Shown: in pieces, positions 42,856 to 51,178 of the stretch | Position numbering within the stretch: the first letter of the stretch is position 1 | Layout of the letters: each line of letters opens with the position of its first letter | NCBI GenBank assembly: GCA_018266105.1 | Contig: JAFEBA010000019.1 | Coordinates: 35,874 to 99,873, forward strand | Origin: a bacterium | Lineage (GTDB): Bacteria; Vulcanimicrobiota; Xenobia; Xenobiales; JADMJV01 | Length of the DNA: 64,000 nucleotides | Reading direction: 5' to 3' | Program-made: the position numbers and the translations under genes | The notes under the pieces: generated by a model | Seen by the model: the letters and a program-made list of their open reading frames with translations, nothing else | Told to the model about the DNA's origin: nothing | Databases searched by the model: none

Positions 42856-43640
42856 GCTTTACACACATACTTTATCACGCTAACTGCGCCGATGGTTTCG
42901 GCGCCGCTTACGCAGCCTGGAAGGTTTTGGGGGAAGCGGCCGTCTATCTGCCCGTGCGTCACGGCGACCCTCCACCCGAATTGCCCGATCAGGCCCGCGT
43001 GGCCATCCTGGACTTTAGTTACGGACGCGAGACCCTCCTGAATTTACATTCCAGAGTCGAGGACTTTCTGGTTTTGGATCATCACAAGTCAGCCAGTGAT
43101 GATTTGAAGAATCTGGATTGGGCTCAATTTGACATGGCCAAATCAGGTGCTCGATTGGCCTGGGAATACTGGCATCCGCAACTGCCCCTGCCGGAATTGC
43201 TGGCCTATATTGAGGACCGCGACCTCTGGCGCTGGAGTCTGCCCGAAAGTCGCGAAGTCTCTCTGGCGCTGCAGTGCTATCCCCAGCAGTTTGAGGTCTG
43301 GGCCGGTCTCTCGGTGGATGATCTGCGAGCCGAGGGGCGTGCGATTCTGAATTTCCAAACTCAGCAGGTCACCCGGGCCGTGAGCCGGGCGCGGATGCTG
43401 GACGTGGGTGGACACACGGTTCCGGTCGTGAATTCTTGTCTATTGCAGAGCGAGATCGGTGACGAACTTTGTCGCCTGTATCCAGAGGCTGCCTTTTCGG
43501 CCGTGTTTTACGTCAATCAGCACGGTAAAGAAGCCTGGTCGCTGCGCTCCGTGGGCGCTTTCGATGTGGCCGAGGTGGCCAAGGGCTTCGGTGGAGGGGG
43601 TCACCGTAATGCTGCCGGGTTTGGTAAGGAGCTTTCTTGA
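42852..43640 (+). CDS. DHH-family phosphoesterase
   Basis: 262 residues, a single-DHH/DHHA1 protein. Metal-site motifs are all visible: HANCADGFGAAYAAW (near 9-23), AILDFSYG, FLVLDHHKSA, and the DHHA1 GGGGHRNAAGF near the C-terminus. Relatives degrade short RNA (nanoRNase), pAp or cyclic dinucleotides; the short length fits the nanoRNase-like oligo/mononucleotide group more than GdpP. Given the c-di-GMP phosphodiesterase at 37318, a role in clearing pGpG is conceivable but unproved. Coupled to the TPR gene by ATGA. Confidence 0.9.
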   Translation: MSFTHILYHANCADGFGAAYAAWKVLGEAAVYLPVRHGDPPPELPDQARVAILDFSYGRETLLNLHSRVEDFLVLDHHKSASDDLKNLDWAQFDMAKSGARLAWEYWHPQLPLPELLAYIEDRDLWRWSLPESREVSLALQCYPQQFEVWAGLSVDDLRAEGRAILNFQTQQVTRAVSRARMLDVGGHTVPVVNSCLLQSEIGDELCRLYPEAAFSAVFYVNQHGKEAWSLRSVGAFDVAEVAKGFGGGGHRNAAGFGKELS

Positions 43641-43676
43641 GAAGGAGAGCCTGAGGCGAATCGAAAAGTTGGCGCG

Positions 43677-44099
43677 GTGAGTCAGCAGAGAAGTCCCCGA
43701 AGCGGAACCATTCCAGTACCGCTCGTTCCCCAACGCGAGGTCCCCTGGTTTAAAATCTCAGTGGCGGCCAACATTCTTCTGGCCATTGCGCTGGCGGGCA
43801 GTCTCTTTTTGAGACCAGCGTCGGCCGGCAATGGTCGCGACCAAATTGTGGCTCTGGCCGAAAAGGACCACGATGAGGCTCTGGCCCAAGGGGCCGCAAA
43901 ACTGAGCGAAGCCGATGAATCCACTCGCTTCTGGCATGAATTTCTCGGAAAAGAGTATCTCAAAGCCGGCAAAAAGGATCAGGCCAAAGTTCATTATGGC
44001 TGGTTGGTGAAGAACTTCCCCAAGGACAACAACTATCGTCAGGCGCTCAACAGCGCCAATGCAAAAGGCGGTGGGAAAAAGCCACCCAAGAAGAAGTAG
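43677..44099 (+). CDS. Small membrane-anchored TPR-like protein
   Basis: 140 residues from a GTG start. A proline-rich cytoplasmic stretch is followed by one membrane helix (about 27-45, ISVAANILLAIALAGSLFL) and a soluble part with a TPR-like pair (DHDEALAQGAAKLSEAD, YLKAGKKDQAKVHYGWLVK) and a Lys-rich end. Located 36 bp after the DHH gene and 8 bp before the methyltransferase gene, so part of that operon. Function unknown. Confidence 0.7.
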   Translation: MSQQRSPRSGTIPVPLVPQREVPWFKISVAANILLAIALAGSLFLRPASAGNGRDQIVALAEKDHDEALAQGAAKLSEADESTRFWHEFLGKEYLKAGKKDQAKVHYGWLVKNFPKDNNYRQALNSANAKGGGKKPPKKK

Positions 44100-44107
44100 G
44101 AGGCGTC

Positions 44108-45124
44108 ATGGCCGTCGCTCAGATCAGTCCGGAACAACAAGTGATGCAGATGGGTTCGGGCTACTGGGCCTCGATGGTGCTTTCTACGGCGGTGCGGCTC
44201 GATCTGCTCGAAGGCCTGGCCGGACAACCCGGGTCAGCTTCACAACTGGCCGCTGAGCACGGCTATCACGCGGAATCGGTGGTCCGTTTACTGCGCGGTT
44301 GCGCAGCCCTTGGGGTCGCCCAGGAAATTGCCGTTGGTGTTTTTGCGTTGACCGAGTTGGGCCGCCTGTTACTGGCCGATCATCCACGCTCCCTGCGCGA
44401 CGCTGTGATCATGTTGACCGATCCCGGACATTGGAACAGCTGGTATCAACTGGAACATACCGTGGTTACGGGTCAGCCCGCCTACCAGAAAGCCCTCGGG
44501 GTGGAGAATGTCTTCGATTACTTCGCCTCTCAGCCGGCCGAGTCGGAGCGCTTCAATCGCTCCATGGCCAGTATGACGCGAGCTTTTGTGCAGCAACTGC
44601 GAGAAGCCTACGACGTCACTCGCTTTGCGGTCATCGCGGATATCGGCGGCGGCCACGGTCAGTTTTTAGGAGCTCTACTGCAGGCTGCTCCTCAATCGCG
44701 TGGCGTGCTCTACGATCTTGAAAGCGTGGTGGCCGGAGCCGATGCGGAATTGAGCGCGCTCGGCGTGCTTGACCGGGTGGAAAAAGTGGCGGGCAGTTTT
44801 TTTGAGAGCGTTCCGGCGGGGGCCGACCTGTATCTGCTCAAGCACATTTTGCATGACTGGACGGATGAGCAATGTAGCAAAATCCTGGAGCGTGTGGCCG
44901 CGGCTATGAAGCCAGGAGCCACCTTGCTGATTTCCGAGATGTTGCTGGCCGAGCCGCCCGCGTTGTCGCCGGCGGCCCTCATGGACCTGAATATGATGGT
45001 TATGACCGGCGGTCGTGAACGGACCGCCTCTCAAATGGAAGGATTGCTGAGTTCGGCCGGCTTGAAGTTCAAGCGGGTGCTGGCTCTGCCGGGTCCTCAT
45101 CAGCTGGTGGAAGCCACTGCGTGA
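44108..45124 (+). CDS. SAM-dependent O-methyltransferase (caffeate/hydroxyneurosporene type)
   Basis: 338 residues, normal for the plant-caffeate-like and CrtF-like O-methyltransferases. The N-terminal dimerisation winged-helix region (residues 12-95) contains YWASMVLSTAVRLDLLEGLA and VVRLLRGCAALG. SAM motif I is ADIGGGHGQFLGALL (near 176), and the catalytic-base region is YLLKHILHDWTDEQC. Methyl acceptor: a hydroxyl on a small aromatic or isoprenoid molecule; no biosynthetic cluster is nearby to identify it. The ATG has a GGAGG ribosome site. Confidence 0.9.
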   Translation: MAVAQISPEQQVMQMGSGYWASMVLSTAVRLDLLEGLAGQPGSASQLAAEHGYHAESVVRLLRGCAALGVAQEIAVGVFALTELGRLLLADHPRSLRDAVIMLTDPGHWNSWYQLEHTVVTGQPAYQKALGVENVFDYFASQPAESERFNRSMASMTRAFVQQLREAYDVTRFAVIADIGGGHGQFLGALLQAAPQSRGVLYDLESVVAGADAELSALGVLDRVEKVAGSFFESVPAGADLYLLKHILHDWTDEQCSKILERVAAAMKPGATLLISEMLLAEPPALSPAALMDLNMMVMTGGRERTASQMEGLLSSAGLKFKRVLALPGPHQLVEATA

Positions 45125-45758
45125 AGTCTACTGCCAGGACGCTCTGGCCTGGTTGGAAGAACGAGGCGTACTGGAAGGTTCCTCACTGGTCAGCTCGCTT
45201 CCTGATTTTTCCGAGTTTCCGGCTCTGACCCTGGAAGAATGGCAGGATTGGTTTGTCGCCGCCGCTAGTCGCGTGCTTTTGAGCTGTCCTCCCCAAGGTG
45301 TTTGCATTTTCTACCAGAGCGATGTCAAACATCAGGGTCGCTGGATCGATAAGGGCTTCCTCTGTCAACTGGCCGCCCGAGAACTGGGCCACGCCCTGCT
45401 CTGGCACAAGATCGTGGCCCGCGTGCCCCCTGGTACGCCAACTTTTGGCCGCCCGGGTTACAGTCATATGCTGTGTTTTTCTCCGCAGCTCAGACCTCCG
45501 CTTGAGTTTTCCAGCGCCGACATCGTGCCGGAACGGGGACGAACCAGCTGGTCGCGCGGGCTGGGCCTGGAAGTTTGTCGCTTTATTTGCCGCTATCTTT
45601 TGAAGTGCACCCCCACCCGACGCTTGGTGGCGCCGTTTTGTGGTCAGGGTCTGCTGCTGGCGGTGGCCAACCAGCTTGGCTTGGATGCGGTGGGGATTGA
45701 ACTCAGCCCCAAGCGAGCTCGACGGGCCCAAATTCTAACTGTTGAGTTGGTAAGGTAA
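45117..45758 (+). CDS. DNA-methylase-like SAM-dependent methyltransferase
   Basis: 213 residues if translation starts at CTG 45117; the first standard codon is TTG 45153 (201 residues). The upstream frame reads REVYCQDALAWLEERG and fits the (M)RxVxxxDALxWL start I associate with this family, and GGTGG lies 6 nt before the CTG, so I prefer the CTG with an 8-bp overlap of the previous gene. Further motifs: SSLPDFSEF, CIFYQSDVKHQGRWIDKGFL, TFGRPGYSHMLCFS, and a C-terminal SAM motif VAPFCGQGLLLAVANQLG with VGIELSPKRARRA, the DPFxGxGT-like loop of DNA N-methylases. The substrate is unknown. The last 24 bases overlap the convergent anti-sigma gene. Confidence 0.75.
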   Translation: MREVYCQDALAWLEERGVLEGSSLVSSLPDFSEFPALTLEEWQDWFVAAASRVLLSCPPQGVCIFYQSDVKHQGRWIDKGFLCQLAARELGHALLWHKIVARVPPGTPTFGRPGYSHMLCFSPQLRPPLEFSSADIVPERGRTSWSRGLGLEVCRFICRYLLKCTPTRRLVAPFCGQGLLLAVANQLGLDAVGIELSPKRARRAQILTVELVR

Positions 45759-46475
45759 AATCAGCTTCGATCGGCCCTGCAGCATCTGCAGTTCCCCGTT
45801 GGCGTTGCGCAGACGGACGGACACGGTTCCTCCGGAAAAGTTTCGCGCTTCACCTTGGTGTGAATAGCCGGCCGTGCCTGAGCGGTAGACTTCCCAGCCG
45901 TCCTGGGAATCGGTGTCGAAGGAAGAGTAGACTTCGCTGCGGTCCACCTTGCCGTCGTTGTCAAAGTCGTAGTCGACCTCCAATCGGAGGTCGCGACAGG
46001 CTTGTTGGTGGCTGTCCAGCTGGATTTCGAAGGCCAGCTCTCGATTTCTCAGGACCTGGCCATACAAAGGCTGAGAGCGGAATTCACTCACGCCGACTGC
46101 CTGTTCTTGGGGAGGGTCCGTTTGTAGCGAGTGAGGACTCAGATACAGAGCCACTCCGTCCGACCCAGAAGGTTTCGAGGCTGGCCAGAAGACGAGAGCG
46201 GCGCAGGCGGCGGCGGCCAGCAATGTGGTCCAGAGCGCGGCCGCGCCCGCTGAGCCACGAGAGTTTGATGTGGCCAGGGTCGGCCGTGGACGAAGGGGAG
46301 GTGGAGCCACTTCTGGCAAGCGTGCAAAGCCTTTTTCCACAAGGCTCAGGCGCTCTCTTAAGGAGCGGCAGGCCGCACACTGGGCCAGATGGCTTTTCAG
46401 GCTGGCTTTTTCCTCGGGATTGAGCTCGTCGTCCAGCTCGGCCGAAATCAACTCCCGGTAAGCTGCGCAGCTCAT
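45735..46475 (-). CDS. Anti-sigma factor with zinc-finger N-terminus and EF-hand-like periplasmic domain
   Basis: 246 residues. Residues 1-45 are a zf-HC2 anti-sigma domain (C3, H29, C33, C36; HLAQCAACRSLRERL). A membrane helix spans about 76-97. The outer part ends in a module with a textbook EF-hand loop, D170-E181 (DFDNDGKVDRSE), followed by SSFDTDSQDGWEVYRSG. I have seen this module at the end of secreted polysaccharide hydrolases. Calcium or glycan sensing outside the membrane may therefore control release of the sigma factor encoded just upstream (ATGA overlap). The calcium role is inference. Its end overlaps the convergent methylase gene by 24 bp. Confidence 0.87.
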   Translation of the reverse strand: MSCAAYRELISAELDDELNPEEKASLKSHLAQCAACRSLRERLSLVEKGFARLPEVAPPPLRPRPTLATSNSRGSAGAAALWTTLLAAAACAALVFWPASKPSGSDGVALYLSPHSLQTDPPQEQAVGVSEFRSQPLYGQVLRNRELAFEIQLDSHQQACRDLRLEVDYDFDNDGKVDRSEVYSSFDTDSQDGWEVYRSGTAGYSHQGEARNFSGGTVSVRLRNANGELQMLQGRSKLILPYQLNS

Positions 46476-46987
46476 TCCTTTGCCTCCAGACGAGACAGCA
46501 GCTGTAAGCGAGCTCTGGACAGCCGGGAGCGCACCGTTCCCACCGGGATCTCCAGCACATCGGCGATCTCCTGATAGCTCAAGCCTTCAACTCCTCGCAA
46601 AATCATGGCCGCCCGCATGACCGGGCCAAGGCAGTCCAGAGCCTGGGACAGGGATTGGCCCAGTTCCCTCTCGTCCAGCAGAGTTCCAGGCTCGCTCTCC
46701 AGGCTGACCAGGTCAATTCCTACCTCTTCCTCGGGGGCTTCGCGTTGGCGTTTTTTGGCCTGCGTGCAGAAAACATTCGCAGTGATGCGCCTTAGCCAGG
46801 TCCTGAGGCCGTCCCCGCGGTAGGTGGGGAGGTAACGGTGGACCCGCAGGAAGACTTCTTGGTAGACGTCGTCCGCGTCGGCCGGATTGCCCGCCATTCG
46901 CAATGCCAGATTATACACGTAGCCAGCCTGTTCCTGATAAATTTCCTCAAAGGTCGGCAACCTTGTGCACTCTACTGGACTCGTCAC
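46472..46987 (-). CDS. ECF-type RNA polymerase sigma factor
   Basis: 171 residues. Region 2 (FEEIYQEQAGYVYNLALRMAG, DADDVYQEVFLRVHRYLPTYRG) and region 4 (LDCLGPVMRAAMILRGVEGLSYQEIADVLEIPVGTVRSRLSRARLQL) are complete; sigma-3 is absent, as in extracytoplasmic-function factors. The start is GTG 46987 or TTG 46960. On the minus strand a GGGAAC (47004-46999) and GAGTCC (46982-46977) could form an ECF promoter with an 18-bp spacer, slightly longer than usual; if used, the TTG would be the true start and the gene autoregulated. Otherwise it is read through from the DUF4442 gene 16 bp upstream. Confidence 0.92.
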   Translation of the reverse strand: MTSPVECTRLPTFEEIYQEQAGYVYNLALRMAGNPADADDVYQEVFLRVHRYLPTYRGDGLRTWLRRITANVFCTQAKKRQREAPEEEVGIDLVSLESEPGTLLDERELGQSLSQALDCLGPVMRAAMILRGVEGLSYQEIADVLEIPVGTVRSRLSRARLQLLSRLEAKE

Positions 46988-47003
46988 GACGTCAATAAGT
47001 TCC

Positions 47004-47456
47004 CTATTTTCGCCCGACCTTGAAATGAGCCGTAACTTTGCACACGGTTTCGCCGCTCTCGTCTTTGATCAGGGCTTCGCCCTGCCACTCGGCGTTGTCG
47101 GGCCAGTCCACGTAAGGCAGATCGACCTCGCAGGTCAAGATTCCCCGTGCTTTTTTGAGATAGTCCATTTCCAGGCGCATTGGAATGAATCGTCCGTTTT
47201 GGGGCTGCAAAGCGGTCATCGCCAGTCCCAGCGTCATCTCACCCAGATTGCCCAGCGCCAGTGCGTGAATGCTACCAAGGTGATTGCGCACCCCGCGACG
47301 GTCGCTCAACACGGCCTTGCAATGGCCTGGCCGAAGGCTGACCACGTTGGCTCCAATGGTGCCTGTGTAGGGCACAAAGAGGCCCAGCAAGCGGCCGAAC
47401 ACCCAGCGCCCGCCGGGCAGTTTGGAGAGAATCTTCCACTTGGTGAGAATGGTCAT
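47004..47456 (-). CDS. DUF4442 hot-dog-fold protein (PaaI-like thioesterase)
   Basis: 150 residues. Typical of DUF4442: an N-terminal helical segment (GRWVFGRLLGLFVPYTGTIG), NVVSLRPGHCKAVLSDRRGVRNHLGSIHALALGNLGEM, then FIPMRLEMDYLKKARG. The HLGSIHALALGNLGE helix is the PaaI-type active-site region. Probable acyl-CoA thioesterase, substrate unknown. ATGA overlap with the upstream pyrophosphatase gene. Confidence 0.87.
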   Translation of the reverse strand: MTILTKWKILSKLPGGRWVFGRLLGLFVPYTGTIGANVVSLRPGHCKAVLSDRRGVRNHLGSIHALALGNLGEMTLGLAMTALQPQNGRFIPMRLEMDYLKKARGILTCEVDLPYVDWPDNAEWQGEALIKDESGETVCKVTAHFKVGRK

Positions 47457-48166
47457 TTGAGATTGGAAGGCCGAACCGTTTCGGCCAGTTCGTGCAAGAA
47501 ACGGACCGCGTCTTCCTGGACGTCCTGGAACTTCTCGCGATAGTCGTCCTGGCTGTAACGAATGATCTGGAGAGCCTCGGCGGCGTCGTAAACGTGGGTG
47601 ATCTCCACGGGAGGATGGGTGTCGTCAGGAGAGAGCTTGTAGGTGAGGAAATACTGGCGCAATCGATCCACCATTCCGACCGGTAATTCGTGGATCGAAT
47701 TGAGGTGGCCGTAGGCCATATCTTGCTCGAGCACGGCGATGATCTTGTCATCGGCCGAGTGATCGTCAATCATCCGCAGTCCACCGATGGGCTTGGCGTT
47801 GACCAGGATACCGCCGTTGGAAATCGGTTTTTCGGTGAGCACACAAATGTCGATCGGGTCACCGTCGCCGTGAATCCCTTCCCGGCCGGTTTGGGTCGAG
47901 CAGTGTCGGCCCACGGCCGTGCCGCAGTAAGTGCGCGGTATAAAGCCGTACAGGGTGGGGCAGAGGTTGCTATATTTTTGGGGGCGGTCACAGCGAATGT
48001 GGCCGGTGGCTTTGTCGACCTCATACTTGACGCCATCAAAGGGCGTCAGCTCGACATAGGTGTGGTAGTGCCCGGCTCGGCTGGATTCAGCCGAGATGCC
48101 GTGCCAGGGATGGGCCTGAAAGAAGAATGTCAGAAGCTTGCGCAGGTGTTGGGCGGGTCCACTCAT
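47453..48166 (-). CDS. ppa: Inorganic pyrophosphatase, family I
   Basis: 237 residues. Family I soluble PPase, hydrolysing PPi to two phosphates. Active-site motifs: VKYEVDKATG, CDRPQKY, YGFIPRTYCG, GDGDPIDICVLTE (three catalytic Asp) and GGLRMIDDHSADDKIIAV. Longer than the 175-residue E. coli type, with a C-terminal helical extension (QIIRYSQDDYREKFQDVQED). First gene of the PPase-DUF4442-sigma-anti-sigma operon. It is divergent from the membrane protein at 48251. Confidence 0.95.
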   Translation of the reverse strand: MSGPAQHLRKLLTFFFQAHPWHGISAESSRAGHYHTYVELTPFDGVKYEVDKATGHIRCDRPQKYSNLCPTLYGFIPRTYCGTAVGRHCSTQTGREGIHGDGDPIDICVLTEKPISNGGILVNAKPIGGLRMIDDHSADDKIIAVLEQDMAYGHLNSIHELPVGMVDRLRQYFLTYKLSPDDTHPPVEITHVYDAAEALQIIRYSQDDYREKFQDVQEDAVRFLHELAETVRPSNLK

Positions 48167-48183
48167 GGGGCTCGAACTTCCCG

Positions 48184-48232
48184 AACCGGCCAGCCAGACC
48201 TGCTGGCTGATGGGCAGGCAGGCTGGCCGGTT
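48184..48232. repeat. Perfect 12-bp inverted repeat between divergent genes
   Basis: AACCGGCCAGCC (48184-48195) and GGCTGGCCGGTT (48221-48232) are exact inverted copies with a 25-bp centre that contains CCTGC/GCAGG, so the RNA would fold into a long hairpin. It lies in the 84-bp gap between ppa and the membrane protein gene and could be an operator or a leader structure. There is no T-run, so not an intrinsic terminator. Confidence 0.7.
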
Positions 48233-48247
48233 GGAGCGAAATGCTCC
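48233..48247 (+). promoter_or_regulatory. Hairpin covering the only Shine-Dalgarno-like sequence
   Basis: GGAGC-GAAAT-GCTCC directly abuts the 12-bp inverted repeat and ends three bases before the ATG at 48251. The GGAG is paired inside the stem and is 14 nt from the ATG, a poor position for a plain ribosome site. Translation of the downstream gene may be structurally controlled. Confidence 0.45.
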
Positions 48248-48250
48248 AGC

Positions 48251-48994
48251 ATGGAAAGCTCGCGGGGGTTGGGAGCTGAGGCCTCGGATTTGCCGGACCG
48301 AGAGTCGCTCTGGTGGGCTGTGGTCCGGCGCAGTGTTTCAAACTACCGAAGGCTTCGAGGCGTGGTTTGGTGCGGTGGACTCTCGATGGTCATTCCCCTT
48401 GCGCTGACCGCCCCGGATGGGCCGCGGCACCCGCTGATCGCAACGGGTTGTTTGCTCTGGCTGCTCTTTAGCTTCACGATGGTCTGGGTGATGTCGCTGC
48501 GTCGACTTTTTCCCGAAGTTGGATTGGGCTGCATGGCCGCCTTCAAAGGCTGGTGCTTTGTCCTGGGTCTATTTGCTCTGCTGGGCGCCATCGATGCTGC
48601 AACCGGGACGGCCAATGTCACCTCGCCTCTGCTGCTGGTGGCTTTTTGGCTGGCTCAGTTCTATCCGGCCGTCTCCCTGGTGGAGGGATTGGGACTGTTC
48701 CAGGGGGTGAGCCGCTCCTTCCGATTGCTTTCCGGCCATCACGTGCAGGCTCTGGCCGCCTATTTTTGTCTGTGGGTGCTGGCTTTTGTGGCCACGGCGG
48801 TGATTGTAACAGTCGGCTTCGTTGTCTTGAACCCTTTCCTGGAGCGGACTCAGCCGTTTGCCTACGCCTTCTATCTTCCCGTGCTCTTTGTGCTCGCCTA
48901 TCAAATTGAATGTTTGGCCCTGAACCTTGCCATCAATCTAACTCTCTACCAGGAGCTGCGCAGCCGCCAGGCCCAGGTTCCGGCCTGGAAGTAG
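48251..48994 (+). CDS. Membrane protein of unknown function (about six helices)
   Basis: 247 residues from the ATG at 48251; the frame is open back to 47690 only as antisense shadow of ppa. Soluble start (residues 1-35), then hydrophobic helices near 38-58 (VWCGGLSMVIPLALTAP), 70-85, 95-115, 125-145 (SPLLLVAFWLAQFYPAVSL), 165-195 (LAAYFCLWVLAFVATAVIVTV) and 205-235. The GLFQGVSRSFRLLSGHHVQ loop between helices resembles YciC/DUF975-type integral membrane proteins, tentatively. A 5' region with two hairpins precedes it. Confidence 0.75.
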   Translation: MESSRGLGAEASDLPDRESLWWAVVRRSVSNYRRLRGVVWCGGLSMVIPLALTAPDGPRHPLIATGCLLWLLFSFTMVWVMSLRRLFPEVGLGCMAAFKGWCFVLGLFALLGAIDAATGTANVTSPLLLVAFWLAQFYPAVSLVEGLGLFQGVSRSFRLLSGHHVQALAAYFCLWVLAFVATAVIVTVGFVVLNPFLERTQPFAYAFYLPVLFVLAYQIECLALNLAINLTLYQELRSRQAQVPAWK

Positions 48995-49042
48995 CAGGTT
49001 CTCGCAAAAGGGTCGGGGATTTATGTTCGAGAACGCGGCTCC

Positions 49043-51178
49043 ATGATTCTCGCCGCGGGCCTGGCTCCCCTCAGCCACGAAGATACGCTGCTCTTCCTCT
49101 CCCAGTTGGCCCTGCTTTTAGGAGTGGCCCGTTTGCTGGGGGAGTGGATGCGCAGGCTGGACCAGCCGGCTGTGATTGGGGAGTTACTGGCGGGTCTGTT
49201 GTTGGGGCCTTCCGTGCTGGGCTTTCTGGCTCCCAAGGCCATGCTGGCGGTTTTCCCCCCCGAGCAGACCTTGAGTGACCTGCTCTCGGCGTTTTCGCTT
49301 TTTTGCGTCCTGCTGTTGTTGATCGTAACCGGTTTGGAAATCGATTTGTCTCTGATTATTCAGCGTTTGCGGACGGCTGCCTGGGTCTCGGCCGGTGGAC
49401 TGGTGGTGCCCTTCGGCCTGGGCCTGGCTCTGGGGGCATTCTCCCCAGCTGAGTTCATGACGGGACCCGACAAGCGCGTGGTCTTTTGCTTGTTTGTGGC
49501 CGTCAATCTGAGTATTTCCGCTATCCCGGTGATCGCCAAGACTCTAAAGGACCTGAAAGCGATACGCCGCGACCTGGGCCAGCTCAACCTGGCCGCCGCC
49601 ATGATTGATGATGCGGTCGGTTGGATTTTGCTGGCCGTCGCCGCCGGCCTGGCCACCAAAGGCCAGGTAACATTTCAAGATGTCAGCATCAAACTGGTGG
49701 CTTCGCTGGGAGTGATGGGCCTTGCCCTGTCGGTGGGCCGTGGCTGGGTCAATCGCTTTCTGACCCAGGTCGATCAATTGGCGCCGGGTGAGTCATCGCA
49801 ACTGGCCGCCTTGCTCTTTCTGGCCCTGGCCTTTTCCATCCTCACTCACGGCTTGGGGCTGGAGTCGATGCTCGGGGCCTTCCTGGCGGGTATCCTGATC
49901 GGCCAGTCCCCCCGTCTGAAGAGCCAGGTTGCCCACACTCTGGAACTTTTCACGGCGAGTTTTTGCGCGCCCATTTTTTTCGCGACGGCCGGCCTTAAGG
50001 TCAATCTTCCGGCCCTGCTGACCCCCAGGCTCATGATGATGACGCTGGTGGTGTTGGTGGTGTCCGCGCTCGGAAAATACATCGGATGCTATCTAGGCGG
50101 CAAGATGGTCGGCCTCAGTCACTGGCAGTGCCTCACGCTGGGTTCGGGCATGAACCCTCGCGGCGCCATGGGTGTGATCGTGGCCCGGATCGGCCTCAGT
50201 CTGGGCATCCTCAATCAGGATATGTATTCGGTGATGATTGCCATGGCCATCATCACCAGCCTGGCCGCCCCGCCCTTGCTGCGCTGGACCTTTTCTCACG
50301 TGGAGATCACGCCCGAAGAGCAGGACCGGATGAGCAACGAATTGCGTCGGGCAGAAAGCTTTCTGCACTCGCTGCGGCGAGTTTTGCTGCCCTCGCGCGG
50401 TGGCCACAACGTCGAGGTGGCGGCCCATCTGTTGGGTCACCTCAGCCATCATCATCCGGTGGCCATCACCGCCATGTTTACCTCTCCCCCGGCCGACCCA
50501 CCCCCGGCTCAGGCCGCCGAGGCGATTGCCGCCCAGTTAAGGCGCAGTCAGGGACCGGCTCCCCGGGTCATGCACTGCAAGTCGCCCTCCGTGGCCCCGG
50601 CCATCGTTCAGGAGGCTGAGAAAGGCGGCTATGACCTGCTGGTGCTGGGAGCGACTCGAGATCGGTCCCTCAGTCCGGTGCTCAACGACGTCTTGAAAAG
50701 CAGTCCCTGCCCGACCATGGTGGTGCAGGCCCATCCCCAGTTCGAGAAGCCTGGCGAGGAGGTGAGTTTCGCTCGCATTCTCTTGCCGGTGGTGGGCACC
50801 AATTATTCTCTGCGAGCGACTGAAGTGGCCGCCGTCATCGCCCGCAGTCTGCAGGCCGCCGTCACCATCGTGCATGTCGTTCCCCCCTTGGAAGATACTC
50901 ACGGCCCCCACGCTCACGAACTGTCCACCGTTTTCGGGCAGCAAATCGTGGATCACCACGCCGACCTGGCCAGGCGACTGGGGGCCCAGGTGGATACGCA
51001 GGTCTTGGAAGACCATTCGCCTTCGGCCGCCATCCTGGGTTTGGCGGCCGCGGGAAACTTTGACCTGATCTTTATGGCCACCGGCATCCGCCCGATGGGC
51101 GGTCAAGAGTTTATGGGGCACCGCGCCGAGCGAGTGCTGCGCGGGGCTCCTTGCGCGGCCGTGGTGATGAGTTCATGA
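49043..51178 (+). CDS. CPA2 cation/proton antiporter with C-terminal universal-stress-protein domains
   Basis: 711 residues. The membrane part (1-420) has about 12 helices; PAVIGELLAGLLLGPSVLG in helix 2, AAAMIDDAVGWILLA with the paired-Asp ion site, and GMNPRGAMGVIVA are hallmarks of CPA2 (NapA/KefB-like) exchangers. The cytoplasmic half carries two Usp-like domains (about 445-575 and 590-710), the second ending LIFMATGI...GHRAERVLRGAPCAAVVM, as in other antiporter-Usp fusions. Usp domains bind ATP or cyclic nucleotides, so regulation by energy state or cAMP is possible. The weak ribosome site follows a 48-bp gap. The stop overlaps the next start (ATGA). Confidence 0.93.
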   Translation: MILAAGLAPLSHEDTLLFLSQLALLLGVARLLGEWMRRLDQPAVIGELLAGLLLGPSVLGFLAPKAMLAVFPPEQTLSDLLSAFSLFCVLLLLIVTGLEIDLSLIIQRLRTAAWVSAGGLVVPFGLGLALGAFSPAEFMTGPDKRVVFCLFVAVNLSISAIPVIAKTLKDLKAIRRDLGQLNLAAAMIDDAVGWILLAVAAGLATKGQVTFQDVSIKLVASLGVMGLALSVGRGWVNRFLTQVDQLAPGESSQLAALLFLALAFSILTHGLGLESMLGAFLAGILIGQSPRLKSQVAHTLELFTASFCAPIFFATAGLKVNLPALLTPRLMMMTLVVLVVSALGKYIGCYLGGKMVGLSHWQCLTLGSGMNPRGAMGVIVARIGLSLGILNQDMYSVMIAMAIITSLAAPPLLRWTFSHVEITPEEQDRMSNELRRAESFLHSLRRVLLPSRGGHNVEVAAHLLGHLSHHHPVAITAMFTSPPADPPPAQAAEAIAAQLRRSQGPAPRVMHCKSPSVAPAIVQEAEKGGYDLLVLGATRDRSLSPVLNDVLKSSPCPTMVVQAHPQFEKPGEEVSFARILLPVVGTNYSLRATEVAAVIARSLQAAVTIVHVVPPLEDTHGPHAHELSTVFGQQIVDHHADLARRLGAQVDTQVLEDHSPSAAILGLAAAGNFDLIFMATGIRPMGGQEFMGHRAERVLRGAPCAAVVMSS

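Noticed and set aside
47690..48250. Long N-terminal extension of the membrane protein at 48251
   Set aside because: It is antisense to ppa and rich in His/Gly/Val shadow residues. The membrane protein begins after the leader hairpins.
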